The notes under the pieces were generated by a model. It was not told the origin of the DNA, did not search any database, and worked only from the letters and a program-made list of their open reading frames with translations. This document shows positions 1 through 7,163 of a DNA stretch of 34,902 bases, piece after piece. The position numbers were made by a program, and so were the translations under genes. Position 1 is the stretch's first letter. Each line of letters starts with the position of its first letter. Origin of the DNA: an archaeon (lineage in GTDB: Archaea; Asgardarchaeota; Heimdallarchaeia; Heimdallarchaeales; JAJRWK01); contig JAJRWK010000008.1 of assembly GCA_024276795.1 (NCBI GenBank), positions 1 through 34,902 on the forward strand. Reading direction: 5' to 3'.

Positions 1-330
1 ACCAGAAAGGCGTGGACCAGAAAGGCGTGGACCAGAAAGGCGTGCTCCAGAAAGGCGTGGACCAGAAAGGCGTGCTCCAGAAAGGCGTGGACCAGAAAGG
101 CGTGCTCCAGAAAGGCGTGGACCAGAAAGGCGTGCTCCAGAAGGGTGTAGACCAGAAAGGCGTGCTCCAGAAAGGCGTAGACCAGAAAGGCGTGCTCCAG
201 AAGGGTGTAGACCAGAAAGGCGTGCTCCAGAAAGGCGTAGACCAGAAAGGCGTGCTCCAGAAAGGCGTAGACCAGAAAGGCGTGCTCCAGAAAGGCGTAG
301 ACCAGAACGGAGTGGTCCAGAATGGAGCCG
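1..330. repeat. Tandem repeat, 15-bp unit arranged mostly as a 30-bp dimer (accagaaaggcgtgctccagaaaggcgtRg), about 22 units of 15 bp, continuing off the left edge
   Basis: Direct inspection; uninterrupted head-to-tail units with a few shared variants (aagggtgtag, aaaggcgtag); the last units at 301-330 are diverged. Confidence 0.97.
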
Positions 331-544
331 TCGAAAAGCTAGCGGCCGAAAAACCACCCGCCCTCATGTCGTTTAGTTTGAAGGATTGATCCTTAAGACC
401 ATTTAGTATTGAAAACATCCCAGGAGCAAGTAATGACGGTTCGGCTGTTGTAGAAGAGGATAGGGTTAGGTTAGGGGCAAAGCCGAAACTAACTACCAGA
501 AAAAAAATACCAACTATTGACAAATGTTTACCATTGATTTTCAT
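1..544 (-). CDS. Secreted protein: N-terminal signal peptide then tandem (S/T)TPFW pentapeptide repeats; C-terminus truncated at window start
   Basis: Manual reverse-strand translation from ATG at 544: MKINGKHLSIVGIFFLVVSFGFAPNLTLSSSTTAEPSLLAPGMFSILNGLKDQSFKLNDMRAGGFSAASFSTAPFWTTPFWSTPFWSTPFW..., open to position 1. Probably missing from the ORF track because no stop lies inside the window. Repeat variants are synonymous in this frame (TCC/TCT, ACG/ACA/ACT, CCT/CCC/CCG/CCA). Confidence 0.8.
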   Translation of the reverse strand, partial: MKINGKHLSIVGIFFLVVSFGFAPNLTLSSSTTAEPSLLAPGMFSILNGLKDQSFKLNDMRAGGFSAASFSTAPFWTTPFWSTPFWSTPFWSTPFWSTPFWSTPFWSTPFWSTPFWSTPFWSTPFWSTPFWSTPFWSTPFWSTPFWSTPFWSTPFWSTPFWSTPFWSTPFWSTPFWSTPFW

Positions 545-556
545 TTACTTGCCCTC

Positions 557-572
557 GTCAGTTTGGACTGAC
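557..572. promoter_or_regulatory. Perfect inverted repeat GTCAGT-TTGG-ACTGAC upstream of the TPFW-repeat gene
   Basis: Exact 6-bp arms with 4-nt spacer, lying between a TATA-like stretch (571-583, tattatat on the minus strand) and the ATG at 544. Confidence 0.45.
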
Positions 573-873
573 AATATAATATCGGCTCTTGATTTAATTT
601 ATCAGTTCTAGGGGACAATTCCAGTGAAAAATACTTTTAAATCTCAAGACCATGTGGTTAAAAGGCTTTTGGGAAAATGATTCCTACATACTCCGAGTGT
701 ATAAACACGACAACGGATTATATGCAAAATTGGATAGTAGGGACGCCCAGATACTTGTCCCATACAAGCATGACAAGAAAAAGGGTTAAGTTTAAGTCAT
801 TTTTGCATAAATTCCTTATGAAATCAAAAATATTAGCCATAGTTTCAGAACGGGAACGGGAGGACAGGGTCTC

Positions 874-3042
874 TTATTGTTCGGGTGGGGTTCCAAATAC
901 TTGGGAAATGAGAATATCGAGTTCCTGCCAGGCTATGTCATCGTTTGAAAGGAAAACATCTGCGTTGAAGTATTCTACGACTCCCATTTCAAAAAACTCT
1001 TGTGAGATTTTTCGGAATTTTTTGCGGATTGCATAAGTCTCTTTGTCCGCAATGAGAACCATGATGGCGCGGGGACCCAGTCTTTCGAGGAGAAGGACTT
1101 GGTTTTCTTGTTCAATTCGTTTGATTGATCCTTCACCGAAAAGTTCTTTCGAGAATCCGGAAACGGCTGCGAGGAATCCTCCAATGAGGACTTCATCGAC
1201 CGTGTTTTTCTCATTAAAATGATATGAGTATAGGATGTATCCTTCCGTGTTGAGAAGAAGAAGCATAGTTGGGAGGACGTCTGATTCAGCAATTTTTTCT
1301 CCCAAGGAAGTTTGTTGAAACTGTAGGCTGTGGAGAAGGCGTAGAGCTTCCATAGCGAAGAAGATGGAGAGATATTCGTCGGTAATCCATACTTTCAGAA
1401 TGCTTTTTTCCATTTGATATTCTTCAGAGTTTTTGTTTTCAGGAGAGAAAAAGTTCATTCTTTGCTCGAATCTTTCGATTTCGGAGTGGTGAATGCTTTC
1501 TTCGTGCTCGATATCGTATCGTTTTGCTAGTTCGTATTGCATCATGGCTTCGGAGTAGTTGTCTATTCCCAAGTAGAGATAGCCTATCATGAGATTGAAA
1601 AGAGCTTGGTAATAGGGATTGTCGATGGTGGCCACGAGAGGCTTGAGGTCTAGAAGTATTTCGATTGTTTGATGTAGCACGTTAGGGTTTTGGTCAAGAA
1701 GGTAGCGCTTGATCAGTACTTCTAGAAGAAGGTTTGTTAGTTCAAGGCTGGAGTCATAGTGACCAGATTGGTCTGCTTGAGAGAGACCTTTCAGGAGAAT
1801 GCTCATGCTTCGTTTGAGATCGCCTTCAGACATCGCCATTGTCGCTTCAGCGGTGAGGTACCAAAGGGCATTATAGCTATTTTCTTTGAATGCTTGATCT
1901 AGTGATTTATCTTGGGAAATACCGGCTGCCTCTCGAAGCTTTTCCAAGTAAAAGGTTGCTTTGTCCGGCTGGTCTAGTTTGGAGTAAAGGTAGACAAAGA
2001 GGGAGAGTATTGCGGAGTCACCAATATTGGTTTTTTCGGCGATATTTTCAGCCATCTTCACGTATTCAAGGGCTTTTTCGGTGTTTTTTTCATCAACATA
2101 GACTTTGCTTAGTGAGAGAATATTTCCTAGAGCCATAGGATAATTTTGTAGCTCTGTTAAGGCTCGTACCACGTTTTCTAGTACTTTTGATCCTTCTGTT
2201 CTTCTGCCTTGGAGTATGAGAGCATTGCCGAGGTTAGCACCAGTTATGGAGTAGCCTCTCAAGTCTCGAACTTTGTTGAAATCGTCTAAGGCTTGCCGGA
2301 GCTTTTCTTCTCCCGTTATCATTTTTTGGCGAATGAAGTAAGATATCCCTGCAAGGTTGTAGTAGTAGCCTCTTATCCATGGGTCCTCAACAGCTTCGAC
2401 CCAATTTGCGAAACTATCGATAAGTTCTATGAGATCGGGAATTTTTCCCTCGTAGAGATTCTTTAAAGCGCTTATTAGGTAGGAATAAGAATGTAGAATT
2501 GTGAGTAATGGTTTGGGTAATTGTTTTTGAATAAAATACTTTGATAAGTAAGTTTCAAGAGTTTGGGCTACTTGTGTTACTTCTTCAAACTTTCGAAGAT
2601 AAGTTAGAGTTAGGCCTTTTGTGAACATGGCTTCATAATAGAGAAGGGTTTCGATTGGGCCAGGGGATCGTTCAATATCTAGTTTTTCGAGGGTTTTGTT
2701 GCAATAGTTTAGAGCGGTTTCATACTGGCCTTGGAACATTAATATTCTCCCAATAAAGGGAAGTAATTCGTGTTTTTCCTCGTATTCTTCTAGGATTTCA
2801 TCATAAAAGCACGAATTAACCGAAATTCGGCCAAGCATGAAGTACCAATAGGGAGATGGTTTTGTGAATAGACGAATAGTATCCTTTATGGCGTTGAGGA
2901 GCTTAATGTAGGGGTTGAGGGTTGCTGAAAGTGTTGAGTAGCTGTGCTTGAAACTCACAATCTCGTTTTCTGGAATGAGTTCTAAGAGGAGAAGATATTC
3001 TTGAGGGATTTCGTCTTGTTTTTGAATTGTCAATCTTGTCAC
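874..3042 (-). CDS. TPR-repeat protein with C-terminal longin/roadblock-like domain
   Basis: 722-aa ORF; helical TPR-like repeats (ALEYVKMAENIAEK..., ATFYLEKLREAAG...) followed by an alpha/beta segment MLLLLNTEGYILYSYHF...DEVLIGGFLAAVSGFSKELFGEGSIKRIEQENQVLLLERLGPRAIMVLIADKETYAIRKKFRKISQEF resembling small-GTPase-regulator (longin/roadblock-like) folds. Confidence 0.75.
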   Translation of the reverse strand: MTRLTIQKQDEIPQEYLLLLELIPENEIVSFKHSYSTLSATLNPYIKLLNAIKDTIRLFTKPSPYWYFMLGRISVNSCFYDEILEEYEEKHELLPFIGRILMFQGQYETALNYCNKTLEKLDIERSPGPIETLLYYEAMFTKGLTLTYLRKFEEVTQVAQTLETYLSKYFIQKQLPKPLLTILHSYSYLISALKNLYEGKIPDLIELIDSFANWVEAVEDPWIRGYYYNLAGISYFIRQKMITGEEKLRQALDDFNKVRDLRGYSITGANLGNALILQGRRTEGSKVLENVVRALTELQNYPMALGNILSLSKVYVDEKNTEKALEYVKMAENIAEKTNIGDSAILSLFVYLYSKLDQPDKATFYLEKLREAAGISQDKSLDQAFKENSYNALWYLTAEATMAMSEGDLKRSMSILLKGLSQADQSGHYDSSLELTNLLLEVLIKRYLLDQNPNVLHQTIEILLDLKPLVATIDNPYYQALFNLMIGYLYLGIDNYSEAMMQYELAKRYDIEHEESIHHSEIERFEQRMNFFSPENKNSEEYQMEKSILKVWITDEYLSIFFAMEALRLLHSLQFQQTSLGEKIAESDVLPTMLLLLNTEGYILYSYHFNEKNTVDEVLIGGFLAAVSGFSKELFGEGSIKRIEQENQVLLLERLGPRAIMVLIADKETYAIRKKFRKISQEFFEMGVVEYFNADVFLSNDDIAWQELDILISQVFGTPPEQ

Positions 3043-3287
3043 CCAACTATTTTAGGAAATGAAAGACAAGCAAATATTCGAATTTAGTATAATAATGATT
3101 GTAGTAAATGCTCTCGGTATTTCCATGTGCCTTATATAAGCAGTTATTCATGTTTAATCAACCGAGGGGTGAGATTTTTTCCTTTTGAACGGTTATTTTC
3201 GCATTCATGATCGATGATCTTGGCAAGTGATCCGTAGTCATTCTTGCATATCGGAGAGATTTTGAACCATTACAAGAAAAGAAACTT

Positions 3288-4220
3288 GTGTCTGACTTGC
3301 AACCGTCTAGCACTCGCAAGTTTCTTAGCTACTATTTTCGGGGATTAACACCTATTCTCCTGTTATGGCTAGGAGTAATCCTGATGTATTTGGTGTGGGA
3401 CGAGGACTCAATTTATTTCGTGAGTGAGCCGACAGGTCGTGAAGGAGGCCAATATGATTTGCCTCTAATTGTTTCGGTTTTGGTGGGAGTGATTATTGTT
3501 AGTGGATTATTGGTGTATATGATAATTAGGTTGAAAGCAATTGCTACTAGAATACTCTACGGAACGGTCATCTGGATTTCCGGATTATTACTCATCGTAG
3601 ATGTGTTAGGCCTGTCGTTGAAAGAGTCGAGTATTGATAGCTTGAGGGGACAATTTGTTGCGTCGAGTGGATTGTTAATTATTGTTGGATTGACAATTGC
3701 TTGCTACGCTTACATGAAGGGGTCGATGACTTTGTGGTTGAGAAATAGTATTATTATCCTGGCGTCCATTTCGCTTGGTCGTTTAGTGTCTTTACTATTC
3801 CAAACTGAGAGCGTCTTATTCTTGGGAATTGGTCTTGCCATTTTCGATTATTGGTCTGTTTTCCACGGCCCGCTTCGAAGGATCCTTGGTAAACCGAAGA
3901 AATCGTCTCACCAAACGACGAAGACCTATTCCAAATCAGAGTTTGCTCTTCTCGTACAGAAGATGAATAAAAAGGGATTCCCCGTTGTGATAATGGGGCA
4001 AGGAGCGGTAATTGGGATAGGTGATCTTGTATTTTTTGCCTTGTACATGTTTGAAGCGATCACTCAGTGGGGAATAGGAGTTAGCTTATTGACGTTGTTC
4101 TTAATAGGACTCGGGCACCTCTTGACTCTACGCATTCTGAATCATATCAGTCCATTGCCGGGATTACCTATTCCAGTAATCTTAGTCAGTGCGTATTTTG
4201 CCTTGCTAGTGTTTTTGTAA
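3288..4220 (+). CDS. Archaeal presenilin/signal-peptide-peptidase-like GxGD intramembrane aspartyl protease
   Basis: Multi-TM 310-aa protein with FD motif (LAIFDYWSVFHGPLRRI), GIGD motif (AVIGIGDLVFFALYMF, 4014-4025) and a C-terminal PAL-like motif (PLPGLPIPV). Confidence 0.8.
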   Translation: MSDLQPSSTRKFLSYYFRGLTPILLLWLGVILMYLVWDEDSIYFVSEPTGREGGQYDLPLIVSVLVGVIIVSGLLVYMIIRLKAIATRILYGTVIWISGLLLIVDVLGLSLKESSIDSLRGQFVASSGLLIIVGLTIACYAYMKGSMTLWLRNSIIILASISLGRLVSLLFQTESVLFLGIGLAIFDYWSVFHGPLRRILGKPKKSSHQTTKTYSKSEFALLVQKMNKKGFPVVIMGQGAVIGIGDLVFFALYMFEAITQWGIGVSLLTLFLIGLGHLLTLRILNHISPLPGLPIPVILVSAYFALLVFL

Positions 4221-5264
4221 TGTGTAGCCCATGGATTTGCTAATTTCTTGCTTGAATTTCGGCTGAACAATTAACTCTTCTACCTTTGTTTCTAGATATT
4301 TGAGTAATTCGTCTATGCCTTTTCTTGTCGCAGTACTTATCCAGAGCGCATCACTGAATTGTTCTTCAAGCTTCTTTAATTGTTCTGGGGGGGTGATATC
4401 AACTTTGCTGATGACAATCTTTATTTCAGTGCCTTCAAAGAATTGATTTATTTCGTGAAGGAGGTCGAGTTGATCTTCCAAGGGTAGACTCGAGTACTCA
4501 GAGGGATCAATAAGGAAAAGGATTATGTCCGACACTCTGCGCAACGCAATAAGAGCTTGTTTTTCAATTTTATTTCTTTTTTCCATGGGACGGTCTAATA
4601 GCCCAGGAGTATCCACGAATTGTGTTTTGATGAAACCGAAATCTCGGTGCCCGAATACTAGGTCTCTCGTAGTGAAAGGATAGGCACCTATTTCTGGTTT
4701 TCCTGAAGAAACTATTCTTACCAAGCTTGATTTCCCGGCGTTTGGAGCACCACCAATGACCACACAAGGCCACCGAGGGTCAAAATCAGGAATGCGTTTC
4801 ATCTGCATTCGCACCTTGCTCAATAATTTCAAGTCTGGTTTTATCTGTTCCATAACCGAGGAAATTCTCCCAAATGCTTCTTTTCTAATTGCTTCAAGAG
4901 CTCTTGGGTGTTCTGCAAGCTGAAGCTTTAGATTAATCTGTTCTTCTATTCTTTCAAGAGCGCCAATAGTCCCTTGTACTTTTCCTAGGGCTAGGCGGGT
5001 CTTGTCTACACCCACAAGGAGCTCTAAGAGATCTTTGTAGAAAGGATCAATTTGTTCAATCGTGGGGAACTCTTTAACGATCTTGTTGATTCTGCTTCGG
5101 AGCACATTGACAGCAGTGCTGACTCGTCCTTGTTCGTGAATTCTATAGCGCTTTAGACTTGGCATTTGGCCTTTTGGTCTCTTTGTTGCCATAGCTCTAG
5201 AGAAGGCCTGGTCTAGAAGTTTTTGTGGGGTGGGGACTCGACTAACTTTTCTAAATGGGTTCAT
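4206..5264 (-). CDS. NOG1-like GTPase
   Basis: G1 GAPNAGKSS, G3 DTPG, G4 SKVD, and a NOG1-like N-terminal helical region (MNPFRKVSRVPTPQKLLDQAFSRAM). Confidence 0.9.
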   Translation of the reverse strand: MNPFRKVSRVPTPQKLLDQAFSRAMATKRPKGQMPSLKRYRIHEQGRVSTAVNVLRSRINKIVKEFPTIEQIDPFYKDLLELLVGVDKTRLALGKVQGTIGALERIEEQINLKLQLAEHPRALEAIRKEAFGRISSVMEQIKPDLKLLSKVRMQMKRIPDFDPRWPCVVIGGAPNAGKSSLVRIVSSGKPEIGAYPFTTRDLVFGHRDFGFIKTQFVDTPGLLDRPMEKRNKIEKQALIALRRVSDIILFLIDPSEYSSLPLEDQLDLLHEINQFFEGTEIKIVISKVDITPPEQLKKLEEQFSDALWISTATRKGIDELLKYLETKVEELIVQPKFKQEISKSMGYTLQKH

Positions 5265-5266
5265 AT

Positions 5267-5374
5267 TTAAAGCTTCTTTGCAAGATTTTTAGCTTGTTCC
5301 ATTGTTGCATTAACTGGCCTTTCTCGAAAAGCATGGAAAAACTTGCATTTAATTCGATGCGTTGGCAGAATCAT
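5267..5374 (-). CDS. Possible small ORF (35 aa) between the 146-aa gene and the NOG1-like gene
   Basis: MILPTHRIKCKFFHAFRERPVNATMEQAKNLAKKL*, stop 2 nt before the NOG1 ATG; fills the only gap in a tightly packed cluster. No clear SD. Confidence 0.25.
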   Translation of the reverse strand: MILPTHRIKCKFFHAFRERPVNATMEQAKNLAKKL

Positions 5375-5789
5375 CTAATGGTTGTTTTTGGAGCATTTTT
5401 GCTCGGTCTTTCAGAAAAGTGGCGATTAGACGGTGAAGTATTTGAACAAATGCGGGTGAGTCTTCAGCTAGATTGATGGAACTTAATGTGAGTTTCCCTG
5501 TTCTCCCACTAATGACTTCAGCTAGAGCGTGCGCTAGAGGAAACTGAATTCCTTGACCAATGGGAGATGCAAAAGGTATGGGGCCCCCTTGCTCGGGAGT
5601 TACTATGGCTAGTGAGCCTACAAATGGCTTATCGTGATATGCGAATGCGAGTATCCAATTCTGGAATTCTTGGATGTGCAGAGTAATGACATATTGTTCA
5701 CTTAGTTGAATTGACTTTGTCCAAGACAGGGGAGGGTTGCCATCTTCAATTTTGTGATCGGGGAAATTGCGAGGATCGCTTTCCATCAT
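5349..5789 (-). CDS. Small alpha/beta protein; possible proteasome-assembly-chaperone (PAC3/PAC4)-like fold
   Basis: 146-aa ORF overlapping the end of the epimerase gene; pattern of strands then GSLAIVTPE...PIGQG...LAHALAEVISGRTGKLTLSSINLAEDSPAFVQILHRLIATFL. Family assignment is tentative. Confidence 0.7.
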   Translation of the reverse strand: MMESDPRNFPDHKIEDGNPPLSWTKSIQLSEQYVITLHIQEFQNWILAFAYHDKPFVGSLAIVTPEQGGPIPFASPIGQGIQFPLAHALAEVISGRTGKLTLSSINLAEDSPAFVQILHRLIATFLKDRAKMLQKQPLDDSANASN

Positions 5790-6772
5790 GTTTCCCTTCC
5801 ATTTGTTTCGGTGGTTCTAAGATAATCAACATAAAGTTTAATTCCTTCTTCTATTGAGATTTTAGGCTTCCATCCCATTGAATTGATTTTAGAGGTACCA
5901 AGCTTTATTTTCTTGACGTCCCCAGGCCAGCCCCTTTCTCCTCCGGTGTAGAGGAATTCCACGTCTTTGAGATTTAGAGCCTTAACCATGAGGCGTGCAA
6001 TTTCGTCCACTGTAACGGTAACGGGGTTCGAGATATTGAAAGCTTCAAAGTGGCCTTGTTTTAGTGCTCTCGAGGCAACATCCATGGCTTCTATGAGGTC
6101 TGAAATGTAGAGATATGTTTTTTCTTGTTTTCCGTTTCCAAGAATCTCTAACTGATGAGGATTTGACTTTAGCTTGTGAAAGAAATCATACATCACTCCG
6201 TGAGTGCTTCTTGGACCATAAATATTCCCAAATCTAAGTGAAATTGTCCCAAGGTCATAGAGATGAGCAAAACTGGATAGATACATTTCTGCAGCAGCTT
6301 TCGCCGCGCCGTAGTTATTAATTGGTCGCAGAGAGGTTTGCTCATCAGCAATTAGATCGCCTCTCTCCCCATACATCGTACCGCCAGAAGCAGCGAATAT
6401 CATGAACGGGACGTCTTGTGCACGCATTGCGTCAAGAATGCGAATGGTACCTTCAACATTGATAGAAAAATCATAATAAGGCCGTTTCACACTTACAGGG
6501 ACACTGGGTTGAGCCGCGAAGTGATAAACTGCATGGATTCCTTCAAACTCTTTGTCGTTAGGTTGGATTGTCCGAATATCCTTTCGGAGAAAAGTTACTT
6601 TTCCCTTGTCAATGTGTGTTTGCAATATTTTTTGAGAGGTGCCTGCAGATAAATTGTCAATAACTATGACATGATCTGCTTCTCTTTCTACCAAGTAGTC
6701 GACGACATAGGAGCCAATGAATCCACATCCACCCGTTACCAAGAAGGCTTGGCCCTCGAAATCTATACTCAT
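5786..6772 (-). CDS. NAD-dependent epimerase/dehydratase (extended SDR, UDP-glucose 4-epimerase-like)
   Basis: GGCGFIGSYVVDYL Rossmann motif, DNLSAG, YHFAAQPSV, YGAAKAAAE catalytic YxxxK, RFGNIYGPR. Confidence 0.92.
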   Translation of the reverse strand: MSIDFEGQAFLVTGGCGFIGSYVVDYLVEREADHVIVIDNLSAGTSQKILQTHIDKGKVTFLRKDIRTIQPNDKEFEGIHAVYHFAAQPSVPVSVKRPYYDFSINVEGTIRILDAMRAQDVPFMIFAASGGTMYGERGDLIADEQTSLRPINNYGAAKAAAEMYLSSFAHLYDLGTISLRFGNIYGPRSTHGVMYDFFHKLKSNPHQLEILGNGKQEKTYLYISDLIEAMDVASRALKQGHFEAFNISNPVTVTVDEIARLMVKALNLKDVEFLYTGGERGWPGDVKKIKLGTSKINSMGWKPKISIEEGIKLYVDYLRTTETNGRET

Positions 6773-6878
6773 AACGACTTCGTCTCATCTGAACAAGTAA
6801 ATAAAAGAATTGAAAGGGTCTTGAAAAAACACTGAATGGAATTAATAGGAAGAAGAAAGAGAAGAGAATTCAGAACAG

Positions 6879-7157
6879 TTATTTTAGGGGGATTTCGACT
6901 TCAGGATCTTTTATGAGTTCCCACAAGAAGCCGCCCTTTGCAATTTTCTTCTTGACAAACCCTTTTCTTTCCAAGCGTCTCCCTGCCGCTATAACGTGTC
7001 CTCCGCTAGCGCAGCCTTCGCAGAGCTTAGGATATTTGCTGGTCAATTCAAGGATTTCTTCGGTTTTTAGTCCGCTGTTTTCGCGAAGAATCGCGATGAG
7101 GCAAAGCTCTTCTCGAGTGAATTCCATGGGTATATCCCTTACCATCCTATATTTCAA
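6879..7157 (-). CDS. Small winged-helix-like protein
   Basis: 92-aa ORF, FTREELCLIAILRENSGLKTEEILELTSKYPKLCEGCASGGHVIAAGRRLERKGFVKKK; wHTH-like pattern with CEGC. Confidence 0.6.
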   Translation of the reverse strand: MKYRMVRDIPMEFTREELCLIAILRENSGLKTEEILELTSKYPKLCEGCASGGHVIAAGRRLERKGFVKKKIAKGGFLWELIKDPEVEIPLK

Positions 7158-7163
7158 ATTATT

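Noticed and set aside
1-330. CRISPR array
   Set aside because: Units are directly contiguous with no unique spacers; the multiple-of-3 period fits a coding tandem repeat.
12-389. + strand 125-aa QKGVD/QKGVL repeat ORF from the track
   Set aside because: Starts with GTG inside the repeat; the opposite strand has a proper ATG, a signal peptide and synonymous-only variation in the repeat. Treated as a shadow ORF.
600-870. tRNA or structured RNA in the intergenic region 600-870
   Set aside because: No cloverleaf or T-loop consensus recognised by eye; no support without tRNAscan/Infernal.
677-1036. + strand ORF 677..1036
   Set aside because: Its 3' part is antisense to the TPR gene and the translation shows no family-like pattern.
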